Shown piece by piece: positions 1 through 6,452 of a stretch of 8,831 nt of DNA; position 1 is the first letter of the stretch, and each line of letters starts with the position of its first letter. A model generated the notes under the pieces. It did not search any database, was not told the origin of the DNA, and worked only from the letters and a program-made list of their open reading frames with translations. The translations under genes were made by a program, and so were the position numbers. Origin of the DNA: an uncultured Phycisphaerales bacterium (GTDB taxonomy: Bacteria; Planctomycetota; Phycisphaerae; Phycisphaerales; SM1A02); the NCBI GenBank assembly GCA_946886375.1, contig CAMPIL010000139.1, positions 1 to 8,831 on the forward strand, written 5' to 3'.

Positions 1-13
1 GGCCCTTTTCTCC

Positions 14-691
14 CTACTCGCGCCGCATGCTAGTCACGCTGCGTCCCGCCAGGCCGCACGGCACGATCAGATCAAAATGATCCAGATTCGTCGTCACGTT
101 TAACGCCAAACCGTGCATTGAAACCCATTTGGAAACGCGCACGCCCAGCGCGCAGATCTTCGCGCCTCGCTGTTGAACGCCCTGCGCCAATTCACCGGCT
201 GGCCTCGCATTGTCATGCGGGGCTCTTTGATTTTGACGCACCCACACGCCCGTCGCGCCGTCTTCGCGCATGCCTTCAATCCCAAACCGCCCAAGCGCAT
301 CGATCACGATCTGCTCAAGCAAGCGCATGTACGACGCCAATCGCAACCCCATGAGGTTCAGGTCGAGGATCGGATAGACGACTAGTTGGCCCGGCCCGTG
401 ATAGGTAATGTCGCCGCCGCGATCGGTTTCCGCCACCTCCACGCCCGCAGCGCGCAACTGTGCTTCAGTCGCGATCAAGTGCTGCCGCGCCCCGGCCCGC
501 CGGCTGACCGTGATCACCGGCGGGTCGTGCTCCACCAGCAGCAACGCCATGCGCCCGGCCGTCTCGCGCGCTGCGATCACCTCCTGCTGCATCTGCCGCT
601 GAATCGAAAGCGCATCGGCGTAATTCATCCTGCCCAGATCGCGCACCAGCAGCCCGCCGGTCTGCGAACGTGATGACGAGGTCGGCATCAT
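14..691 (-). CDS. lipB: Lipoyl(octanoyl) transferase LipB, C-terminus cut short by an amber codon
   Basis: LipB moves octanoate from acyl carrier protein to the lipoyl domains of 2-oxoacid dehydrogenases and the glycine cleavage H protein, in the cytoplasm. The 225-residue product shows the family hallmarks in order: the RGGDITYHGPGQ motif (residues 91-102), the catalytic lysine in GAKIC (Lys178), SMHGLALNV (191-199), and the catalytic cysteine in PCGL (Cys212). I chose the first of two adjacent ATG codons (689-691); upstream the frame stays open but runs through pdeM out of frame, so it is not coding. No clear Shine-Dalgarno site is seen. Two oddities stand out. About 20 residues (154-175) are inserted where most LipB proteins pass directly from GVWV to the lysine motif. 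The protein also stops right after VTSMRRE, where relatives usually go on with ELG and a C-terminal helix; the codons after TAG read G-E-K-G. Family assignment is firm; whether this copy is intact is uncertain. Confidence 0.93.
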   Translation of the reverse strand: MMPTSSSRSQTGGLLVRDLGRMNYADALSIQRQMQQEVIAARETAGRMALLLVEHDPPVITVSRRAGARQHLIATEAQLRAAGVEVAETDRGGDITYHGPGQLVVYPILDLNLMGLRLASYMRLLEQIVIDALGRFGIEGMREDGATGVWVRQNQRAPHDNARPAGELAQGVQQRGAKICALGVRVSKWVSMHGLALNVTTNLDHFDLIVPCGLAGRSVTSMRRE

Positions 692-752
692 GGTTGAAAT
701 TGATTGTAGGGACGCCCGCCGCGTCGTTCGCCATCGCGATGAACGCCGAATC

Positions 753-1514
753 TTACCGCCGGGCCGCGGCTTGCGATCGCACTTCAACCACCGCGCCCGC
801 GCCCAGCGCGAAGACGCGGTCTCCCGCGCGCGGCCGCACCGGGTGCATGCCCGTGAACGCGCCAAACGCAGGCAGCACCGCCAGTCCAGGCGATACATGA
901 AAGCACGCCACGCGCATCGCCGAGCCGTCCACATCGTGCAGGATCGCGCAGGGGTGCACGTGCCCTCCCATCGCCGGCAGCGCACGGCCGGGCGAGGCGT
1001 CGTCGGCACACGTCGCCGGGTCGTGCACGAACCGCACGCCGCCTTCGACAAACGGCTCATCGACGCAGCGCATCCGCCATTGCTCGGGCGGGTCGCCTGC
1101 GTTTCGATCGTGATTGCCCCGCACCAGCGTGATTTCCAGGTCATTGCGTTGATCGCGCCACGCAGCGATCGCATCCATCGTCTGTGGCGCGCGTCCGCTG
1201 CGCGCGTGCAGAAAATCGCCAAGGATCATCAACCGCGTCGCGCCGGTCTGCTGCAAAGCGCGCGTCAGGCGATCGAGGTTGGATTGCGTGGTCGCCTCCG
1301 GCACGGGAACGCCCGCGCTGCGAAACGCCGCCGCCTTGCCGAAGTGCGCATCGGCGATGATCAGCGTCCGGGCCTTTCTCCAGTACGCGGCGCGATCCGC
1401 CAGGAGATCAAAACCTTGATTGGCCCAGCGGATCGAAACTTTCGCCGACGGCCCGGCATCGCTTCGCTGTCGATGCGGCTGCGGAAGAATTCGAGTTCGA
1501 TCGGCGCGAGTCAT
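753..1514 (-). CDS. pdeM: Ligase-associated DNA repair metallophosphoesterase/endonuclease PdeM
   Basis: This is a calcineurin-like metallophosphoesterase of 253 residues. All metal-binding blocks are visible: IADAHFGK (Asp55, His57), ILGDFLH (Asp100, His103), RGNHD (Asn134, His135), FVHDP (His164) and GHVHP (His185, His187). The stretch from LLADRAAYW through ADAHFGKAAAFR to the VP motif is the signature of the ligase-associated subfamily. From what I recall, the Pseudomonas putida member is a manganese-dependent DNA nuclease acting with an Lhr-Core helicase, an ATP-dependent ligase and an exonuclease. The gene starts with ATG 13 bp after the helicase stop on the same strand, so the two are almost certainly co-transcribed. 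The first 30 residues, rich in Arg and Gln, look unconserved, and a later start is possible. Sixty-one bases separate it from lipB, which may be a separate transcription unit. Role in DNA repair is from family knowledge. Confidence 0.93.
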   Translation of the reverse strand: MTRADRTRILPQPHRQRSDAGPSAKVSIRWANQGFDLLADRAAYWRKARTLIIADAHFGKAAAFRSAGVPVPEATTQSNLDRLTRALQQTGATRLMILGDFLHARSGRAPQTMDAIAAWRDQRNDLEITLVRGNHDRNAGDPPEQWRMRCVDEPFVEGGVRFVHDPATCADDASPGRALPAMGGHVHPCAILHDVDGSAMRVACFHVSPGLAVLPAFGAFTGMHPVRPRAGDRVFALGAGAVVEVRSQAAARR

Positions 1515-1527
1515 GGGAGTTCAACAA

Positions 1528-4224
1528 TCACGCGGCGGCGATCGCGTCCTTGCTCGAAGATGGGCGGCTGCGGCTGCGTTTCGCCCGCGTTTTTCGTTTG
1601 GCGCCATTCGTCTTCGCCGCGGCTTTCTCCAGCATCACCACCATGCGCTTCACGCGGTCGGCCCACCGCTCGGAACTGATGTGCTGCGTGCGAATGCTCT
1701 CGGCCCACAACGGAAAACCCAGTGGCGAAAAGTGCGGCGTGTTCACGATCACGATGCGGCCTTCGCCAATTCGTTGCAGCGTTTCGCGCAGCCGCGTGAC
1801 TTCCAGTTCGCGGTCCAGCACTTCACGCCGCGCCTGGTCCAGCAGCAGGTTTTGCGGATCAAACTCCTTGAACACATCAAAGAACAACTGGCTTGAAGCC
1901 TGCAGTTGCCGCGCCGATTTCGGCTGTCCCGGATATCCGGTGAAGATCAATCCCGCCACGCGCGCAATGTCGCGGAACGCCCGCCGCGCCAGGGCCGTGG
2001 TGTTCAAACACGCCAGCAGATCGTCCACCAGATTTTCGGTCGTGAACACCTGCCGCCACTCGTCCTCAGCCAGTTCAATCGGTTCGCGAGAGAGCAACTC
2101 GAAACCATAATCGTTCGCGGTCACGTGCATCGAACGCGCCGCCTGGCTGGCGATGCGGTGCGCGACGAGCGAAGAGAGTCCTTCGTGCACCAGCCGCCCT
2201 TCAAAGGGATAGATGAAAAGGTGATGCCCATCGCGCGAGGCGCTGCGCTCGATGAGCAGTTCATCGGGCTTGGGAATCACCGACCAGGCCGCCTGCAGTT
2301 CCAGCAGCGGGCGCACCAGTTTCATCTCCGGCGATCCGTAAATGCCTTGCCGCGCCTCGTCCAGTTTCCTTCGCACCGCCGCCGCCAGCAACGTCGAAAG
2401 CGGGCTGCGGCCTCCCATCCAGCGCGGCATGATTCCACTGCGCTGCGTCGCCTTGCGAACCTGCGCGGTCATGTTGTGCACGCGGATCAACTCCAGCACC
2501 CGCCCGGCGAACACGAACCGGTCGCCCGGCCGCAACCGCGAAATGAACGATTCCTCCACCGTGCCCAGCGTCGCGCCGCTGACAAACGCCACGCGCACCG
2601 CCTGGTCGCTCACGATCGTGCCGATCGACATGCGATGCAATCGCTCGATCTGTTTGTCGGCAACTCGATATCGACGCCCATCCAGCACGATCTTTGCGTA
2701 CTGCGGATAGGCGTGCAGCGCGGGCCCGCCCTGCGTGACAAAATCCAGCGCCCATTGCCACTCGGCATCACTCAGCCGCGCAAAGGCGTGCGTCGAGCGA
2801 ACTTCATCGTGCAGTTGATTCGCCTCAAATCCATCCCCCGCTGCAAGCGTCACCAGGTGCTGCACCAGCACATCAATCGGACGATCAAGCGGCGGGCGCG
2901 ATTCGACGTGCGGCGAATTCCCGCGCCTTGTGAGAGAGGAAGCAACGTGTTGGGCAGTGCGCGCCGCGTCTTGAGATTCGCACGCTGCACCCACAGCGCA
3001 GCGTTCTCCTTCAAGGGAGAGGGAGTCGGCTCCCGCCGCTTCGCGGGCCGCGGCGAACTCCACCAGTTCCAGCGCGTTGGTCGGCACGCCGATGATCGTG
3101 CTCGCCGCGCCGGGCTGGTGGCCGCTGCGGCCGGCTCGCTGCAACATGCGCGCAATTCCCTTGGGGCTGCCCAACTGCATCACCTGATCGACAGGCGAAA
3201 AATCCACGCCCAGGTCGAGACTCGATGTGCACACCACGCACTTGATGCGGCCTTCGCGCAGAAGATCTTCCACCTGCGATCGAATGTCGCGGTCCAATGA
3301 GCCGTGATGCAGCGCGATCTGGCCGATCAAATCCGGCCGTGCCTTGAGGATCTGTTGAAACCAGATTTCCGCCTGCGATCGAACGTTGGTGAACAGCAGC
3401 GTGCTGCGCGCCGCTTCAATTGCGTGGATCACCTTGGGCAGCAGCCGCGTGCCGACGTGCCCGGACCACGGGAAGCATTCGATTTCGCCGGGGCGAAGCG
3501 TTTCGACGTTGATGCGCTTGTCGTGCTCGCCCTGAATCAGCCTGCCGGCGCGATGGTTCGCGCCCAGCAGCACGTGCATGGCCTGGTCGAGATTGCCCAG
3601 CGTGGCGGACAACCCCCACGTCCGCAGCGAAGGTGAAAGGGTGCGCAGGTGCGCGAGCGCGAGTTCAGTCTGCACGCCGCGCTTGTTGCCCATGAGTTCG
3701 TGCCATTCATCCACGATCACGCAGCGGAGATTGCTGAACTGCTCCGATGAGCCGGGATACGACAGCATCACGCACAAACTCTCCGGCGTGGTGATGAGCG
3801 CAGGCGGCAGGGCGGTTCGCTGCTTCTTGCGCACCGACTGCGAAGTGTCGCCTGTGCGCTGCTGCAGTTTCCAGGGAATGTTCAGCGCATCGGCCGCGGC
3901 TTGAAGGTTTGTCGCGGTGTCGTTGGCGAGGGCGCGCAGGGGCGTGATCCACAGCACGCGAAGGGGCAAGCCTGATGCGCGAGCGCTTGGTGCCGCAGTT
4001 GAATGAGTGTGCGACGACGCGGCGGATACGGGATGCGCGTGCTCAGCGAACCACTCCGCCAGCGGGCCCAGCCACACCGCGTAGGTTTTTCCCATGCCCG
4101 TGGGCGCGTGAACCAGCCCGCTTTCGCTTTGCAGGTACGCGCGCCACGTCTGCCGCTGAAACTCAAACGGCGTGCGCCCGCTCGAAGCGAACCAGTTCTC
4201 TATCGGTTGAAGTGATTCGATCAC
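1528..4224 (-). CDS. Ligase-associated DEXH-box helicase, Lhr-Core type
   Basis: This is a superfamily 2 DNA helicase of 898 residues from a GTG start at 4222-4224. The sequence after GTG (VIESLQPIENWF) is where the family normally begins; a TTG at 4309-4311 would add 29 unconserved residues. Visible motifs are APTGMGKT (Walker A, about 40-47), DEWH (172-175), SATLGN (206-211), LLFTNVRS (about 276-283), TSSLDLGVDF (about 333-342) and QRAGRSG (362-368). A winged-helix and beta-barrel Lhr-Core region follows, and the last 30 residues form a Lys/Arg/Ser tail. By family knowledge it is an ATP-dependent 3'-to-5' translocase that unwinds nucleic acid in repair, working with PdeM encoded just downstream. 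Two in-frame insertions are unusual: a His/Ser/Ala-rich stretch (about 62-87) in the first RecA domain and about 45 residues (about 396-441) just after the RecA domains. The ligase and exonuclease genes of the cassette are not in this window. Confidence 0.94.
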   Translation of the reverse strand: MIESLQPIENWFASSGRTPFEFQRQTWRAYLQSESGLVHAPTGMGKTYAVWLGPLAEWFAEHAHPVSAASSHTHSTAAPSARASGLPLRVLWITPLRALANDTATNLQAAADALNIPWKLQQRTGDTSQSVRKKQRTALPPALITTPESLCVMLSYPGSSEQFSNLRCVIVDEWHELMGNKRGVQTELALAHLRTLSPSLRTWGLSATLGNLDQAMHVLLGANHRAGRLIQGEHDKRINVETLRPGEIECFPWSGHVGTRLLPKVIHAIEAARSTLLFTNVRSQAEIWFQQILKARPDLIGQIALHHGSLDRDIRSQVEDLLREGRIKCVVCTSSLDLGVDFSPVDQVMQLGSPKGIARMLQRAGRSGHQPGAASTIIGVPTNALELVEFAAAREAAGADSLSLEGERCAVGAACESQDAARTAQHVASSLTRRGNSPHVESRPPLDRPIDVLVQHLVTLAAGDGFEANQLHDEVRSTHAFARLSDAEWQWALDFVTQGGPALHAYPQYAKIVLDGRRYRVADKQIERLHRMSIGTIVSDQAVRVAFVSGATLGTVEESFISRLRPGDRFVFAGRVLELIRVHNMTAQVRKATQRSGIMPRWMGGRSPLSTLLAAAVRRKLDEARQGIYGSPEMKLVRPLLELQAAWSVIPKPDELLIERSASRDGHHLFIYPFEGRLVHEGLSSLVAHRIASQAARSMHVTANDYGFELLSREPIELAEDEWRQVFTTENLVDDLLACLNTTALARRAFRDIARVAGLIFTGYPGQPKSARQLQASSQLFFDVFKEFDPQNLLLDQARREVLDRELEVTRLRETLQRIGEGRIVIVNTPHFSPLGFPLWAESIRTQHISSERWADRVKRMVVMLEKAAAKTNGAKRKTRAKRSRSRPSSSKDAIAAA
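2902..3042 (-). repeat. In-frame insertion with hairpin inside the helicase gene
   Basis: Within the helicase gene, about 45 codons interrupt the join that relatives make from ELVE-AAAR directly to the PLDxxIDVLVQHLV block. The inserted DNA holds a perfect 7-bp stem (2982-2988 ACGCTGC with 2998-3004 GCAGCGT, nine-base loop). Directly next to it, 3005-3020, is a partial palindrome with TCTCC and GGAGA arms. The reading frame stays open throughout. This looks like a small palindromic element that inserted in frame, as the Rickettsia palindromic elements do, but the boundaries and mobility are my inference. It could equally be a natural low-complexity linker. Confidence 0.4.
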
Positions 4225-4363
4225 GGCATAAACTCGGCGGGCGAACAAATGGCGAACGCATTGTAGTGGTCCTTGCGCCAGTTCAAGCCGCAAAATCAAA
4301 TTCGTTCGCAATCGCAGCGTTTGCCGGGTGGAGCGTCACAAAGGAAAGACACACAGCGGATCA

Positions 4364-4411
4364 TCCACAGATGATGCGTTGACGCAGTGACGCAGATTTA
4401 CAGATGACGCA
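4364..4411. repeat. Cluster of short TGACGCA direct repeats
   Basis: Two back-to-back copies of TGACGCAG (4380-4387 and 4388-4395) are followed after a TTTACAGA-like spacer by a third TGACGCA (4405-4411). A diverged copy (ATGATGCGT) precedes them, and the words CCACAGATG and TTTACAGATG frame the units. TGCGT-TG-ACGCA also forms a tiny hairpin at about 4375-4386. Strings of CACAGATGACGCAG type are, as far as I recall, common intergenic repeats in environmental bacterial genomes, including Planctomycetota. Function is unknown. Confidence 0.5.
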
Positions 4412-4416
4412 ATGTC

Positions 4417-4432
4417 CGCACAGGCGTGTGCG
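4417..4432. terminator. GC-rich hairpin downstream of the dehydrogenase, possible terminator
   Basis: CGCACA and TGTGCG form a perfect 6-bp stem around the loop GGCG, about 50 bases beyond the dehydrogenase stop codon on the minus strand. There is no T-run on the downstream side, so intrinsic termination is doubtful. It could instead stabilise the 3' end of the transcript or belong to the adjacent repeat cluster. Confidence 0.25.
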
Positions 4433-4482
4433 CACCTGCGCGCAATAGCAGAATCGCTAGCCCCACATTCCTCTCCAGTCAT

Positions 4483-5463
4483 TCACATCATCGGAAACTC
4501 GTGCGGGGCGGGCCGGCCGCTCAGCACCGCGATGATGTTCTTCACCGCGAGTTCCATCATCCAGATGCGGTCCTCCACCGTCGCGCTGCCCAGGTGCGGC
4601 AGCAGAAACGTGTTGGGCAAATCCGCAAGCCCGGGCGCGAGAGCCGGTTCGTTCTCGTACACGTCCAGGCCCGCGGCGGCGATCGTTCCGTCTTTGAGCG
4701 CACGCACCAGAGCCGCTTCCTCGATCACCGCGCCGCGTGCGGTGTTGATCAGGATTGCGCTGGGCTTCATCATCGCCAATCGCTCCGCGCTGATGAGGTG
4801 GCGGGTCTGCGCGCTCAGCGGCGTGTGAACGCTGACGAAATCCGCCTGCCGCAGTCCTTCTTCAAGTCCGATACGCTGCGCGCTGATCGGTGGTTTTTCA
4901 TATTCAGGGTGCCGGCTGCGGGCGCAGTACAGCACCTTCATCTCCCAGCCGATCGATCGGCGTGCGGTGGCCAGCCCGATGCGTCCGGCCCCGACGATGA
5001 GCAGCGTTTTGCCGATGACGCGCGTGCCGAGCAGTTCGTTGGGGCCGACGCCCTTCCATGTTCCGGAGCGCACCAGGCGTTCGCCTTCGCCCGCGCGCTT
5101 CGCCGCGCCCAGCAGCAAGAGCCACGCGATGTCGGCGGTGGGTTCGGTGACGGCGTGCGGCGTGTGGCCGACGATGATGCCGCGACGGCGGGCCTCGGCG
5201 AGATCGGTGTTGTCCACGCCCACGGCGTAGTTGCTCACGATCTTCAACTGCGGTCCCGCCGCGTCAAAGAACTCGGCGTTGATCAGCGTGTCGGCGGGCG
5301 TGGCCAGCACGGCGTGCGCGCCTGGAATGACGCGCAGCAGCTCGGAGCGCGGCAGCCGCTCATCGCGCGGATTCACCCAGACGTTGGAGAAGCCGGCCTG
5401 TCGCAGCAAATCGCTCGGGTCGCCGGGCAGCGGTCGCGTGATGATGATGCGTGCATCAGGCAT
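4483..5463 (-). CDS. D-glycerate dehydrogenase / glyoxylate-hydroxypyruvate reductase family
   Basis: This is a 326-residue NAD(P)-dependent D-2-hydroxyacid dehydrogenase. The N-terminal substrate domain contains SNYAVGVDN (77-85). The Rossmann domain has GAGRIG (158-163). The catalytic triad is visible as Arg243 in NTARGA, Glu272 in ENEP and His290 in LLPHLGSAT. Length and the SNYAVGVDN and LLPHLGSAT blocks fit the glyoxylate/hydroxypyruvate reductase (GRHPR-like) branch, which interconverts hydroxypyruvate and D-glycerate, or glyoxylate and glycolate, in the cytoplasm. Other 2-hydroxyacid substrates cannot be excluded. I chose the ATG at 5461-5463 because MPDARIIITRPLPG is a typical beginning. 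The frame is open further upstream to 5604, but those codons run through the inverted repeat and look unconserved. It stands alone as a gene, divergent from the gbsR operon across a 347-base region. Confidence 0.92.
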   Translation of the reverse strand: MPDARIIITRPLPGDPSDLLRQAGFSNVWVNPRDERLPRSELLRVIPGAHAVLATPADTLINAEFFDAAGPQLKIVSNYAVGVDNTDLAEARRRGIIVGHTPHAVTEPTADIAWLLLLGAAKRAGEGERLVRSGTWKGVGPNELLGTRVIGKTLLIVGAGRIGLATARRSIGWEMKVLYCARSRHPEYEKPPISAQRIGLEEGLRQADFVSVHTPLSAQTRHLISAERLAMMKPSAILINTARGAVIEEAALVRALKDGTIAAAGLDVYENEPALAPGLADLPNTFLLPHLGSATVEDRIWMMELAVKNIIAVLSGRPAPHEFPMM

Positions 5464-5566
5464 GATCAGTCGCAGGCAAGTGGAAGCCGAGCAGGATAAA
5501 TGAATTTGCAGTTGCAAGGCGCCCCCGCGGCGCGGGTCAGTTTGAAATTGAATCGAACGGAACTGC

Positions 5567-5637
5567 GAATGACCACCAATACACACGAATACTGAGCGTT
5601 TCATTCGTTTCCGTTCGTGTTCATTCGTGGTTCATTC
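5567..5637. repeat. Imperfect inverted repeat built of TTCATTCGTG-like units
   Basis: The left arm (5567-5589) and the reverse complement of the right arm (5614-5637) share GAATGA, CCAC, AAT and ACACGAA in the same order, with about 20 of 23 positions matching and one single-base bulge. The right half is also tandem: TTCATTCGTT, TTCCGTTCGTG, TTCATTCGTGG and TTCATTC follow each other from 5600 to 5637 at a 10-11 base period. As single-stranded DNA or RNA it would fold into a long hairpin. Similar 'CACGAATGAACACGAATG' strings recur between genes in many Planctomycetota and Verrucomicrobiota, by recollection. It may be a small non-autonomous repeat; function is unknown. Confidence 0.6.
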
Positions 5638-5739
5638 AACATTCCAGTACAAACTTCACCAGTATTGCCCCGGCGGGCCTGGCCGGTTCCGCGCGCGAAT
5701 GTGCAGACCGTCTGGGGGCGGGGTTTGTTCACATCGGGA

Positions 5740-5767
5740 TTTCAGAGATTTTCAAAAATTTCTGAAA
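5740..5767. promoter_or_regulatory. 28-bp near-perfect palindrome upstream of gbsR, candidate operator
   Basis: Arms TTTCAGAGATTTT (5740-5752) and AAAATTTCTGAAA (5755-5767) match at 12 of 13 positions around a CA centre. It is AT-rich in otherwise GC-rich DNA and ends 28 bases before a TATAGT box and 43 bases before the gbsR ATG. Two-fold symmetry of this size suits a dimeric winged-helix regulator of the MarR/GbsR kind, so autoregulation is a natural guess. Binding is inferred from position and symmetry only. Confidence 0.55.
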
Positions 5768-5795
5768 ACTGGCGCGAACAGAGCCGTTTCGCCGC

Positions 5796-5801
5796 TATAG
5801 T
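5796..5801 (+). promoter_or_regulatory. Possible -10 box of the gbsR operon
   Basis: TATAGT lies nine bases before the gbsR start codon, so a transcript starting about seven bases downstream would be nearly leaderless. No good -35 box is seen at 16-18 bases upstream, and no Shine-Dalgarno sequence precedes the ATG. Low confidence because a single hexamer can occur by chance. Confidence 0.3.
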
Positions 5802-5810
5802 GCCAGCGAC

Positions 5811-6452
5811 ATGGCCAAGGCCAGGCATGCAACTTCATCCTCGCAATCCAATGCGTCCCTCGGCGCAGGTTCGGCCGGCTCTCCCACGTCGCCGCCCGGC
5901 GCCGCCACCGCGCAGACGCTGCGGGCGGCTCGCGAAAAATTCATCGCGCTTTGGGGGCAGATGGCGGCCAACTGGGGCATCCCGCGAACCATGGCCGAGG
6001 TCCACGGCCTGCTCTTCATCGTCAACCAGCCGATGAACACCGACGATGTGATGCAGAGCCTGGGCATCAGCCGCGGCAACGCTTCCATGACGCTGCGCGC
6101 ACTGCAGGAATGGGGCATCATCAGCCGCGTGCACATGCGCGGCGACCGCAAGGAATATTTCCAGGCCGAGCAGGACGTGTGGAAACTCTTCCGCACCATT
6201 CTGCGCGAGCGCAAGAAGCGCGAGATTGATCCGCTGCTCGAAGCGCTGCGCGCCTGCCGCGATCTGACCTCGCCGCAGTCGATCGGCGGCGCGCGGAAGA
6301 TCGGCCCGGACGCCGCAAGCGTGCAGTCGCACAACGCGCGGCTGGACAGCATGCTGGCGTTCATTGAGATGATCGACAACATCAGCCAGCGCCTGATCGC
6401 ATCGGGCAAGGGCCTGCAACTGGCGGTGAAGATTCTTTCCAAGGCGTCATGA
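5811..6452 (+). CDS. GbsR/MarR family transcriptional regulator
   Basis: This is a 213-residue winged-helix DNA-binding protein. FIALWGQMAANWGIPRTMAEVHGLLF (44-69) is the typical GbsR opening, followed by the helix-turn-helix MNTDDVMQSLGISRGNASMTLRALQEWGI (75-103) and the wing with GDRKEYFQAE (111-120). An ERKKREIDP helix (133-141) and a helical C-terminal part probably form the dimer interface. The first 35 residues are Ser/Ala/Pro/Gly-rich and probably disordered. The namesake GbsR of Bacillus represses choline and glycine betaine synthesis genes; the ligand here is unknown, and no osmoprotectant gene is nearby. The ATG at 5811 has no visible Shine-Dalgarno site. The stop overlaps the next gene's start in ATGA, implying translational coupling. 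The 28-bp palindrome upstream could be its own operator. Confidence 0.92.
   Translation: MAKARHATSSSQSNASLGAGSAGSPTSPPGAATAQTLRAAREKFIALWGQMAANWGIPRTMAEVHGLLFIVNQPMNTDDVMQSLGISRGNASMTLRALQEWGIISRVHMRGDRKEYFQAEQDVWKLFRTILRERKKREIDPLLEALRACRDLTSPQSIGGARKIGPDAASVQSHNARLDSMLAFIEMIDNISQRLIASGKGLQLAVKILSKAS

Larger units (their letters stand above)
4225..4482. other. Non-coding gap between dehydrogenase stop and helicase start
   Basis: These 258 bases separate two minus-strand genes. They hold the possible longer TTG-started helicase leader (4225-4311), a cluster of TGACGCA direct repeats and a GC-rich hairpin, annotated separately. I see no convincing -35/-10 pair for the helicase and no ribosome binding site before its GTG. 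No small gene is supported. Confidence 0.6.
5464..5810. other. Divergent intergenic control region between dehydrogenase and gbsR
   Basis: This 347-base gap separates the two divergently transcribed genes. It carries a long imperfect inverted repeat nearer the dehydrogenase and a 28-bp palindrome plus -10-like box nearer gbsR, annotated separately. Frames run through it on both strands, but none shows recognisable protein. I could not pick a convincing -35/-10 pair for the dehydrogenase. Confidence 0.6.

Noticed and set aside
692..1222. Open minus-strand frame extending lipB upstream by 177 codons
   Set aside because: It runs through pdeM in another frame, is very rich in Arg, Cys and Trp, and has no LipB homology before the tandem ATG codons at 686-691.
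690..1679. 329-codon plus-strand frame opposite pdeM and the helicase end
   Set aside because: Arg/His-rich shadow of GC-rich coding DNA on the other strand; no recognisable motif.
1906..3300. 464-codon plus-strand frame inside the helicase gene
   Set aside because: Antisense to well-conserved helicase motifs and with shadow-like Arg/Gln/His composition.
4426..5499. 357-codon plus-strand frame opposite the dehydrogenase
   Set aside because: Antisense to a clearly conserved enzyme; Arg/Ala/Gln-rich, no domain seen.
5600..5637. CRISPR-like tandem repeats
   Set aside because: Units are only 10-11 bases, directly adjacent and without unique spacers, and no cas genes are nearby.
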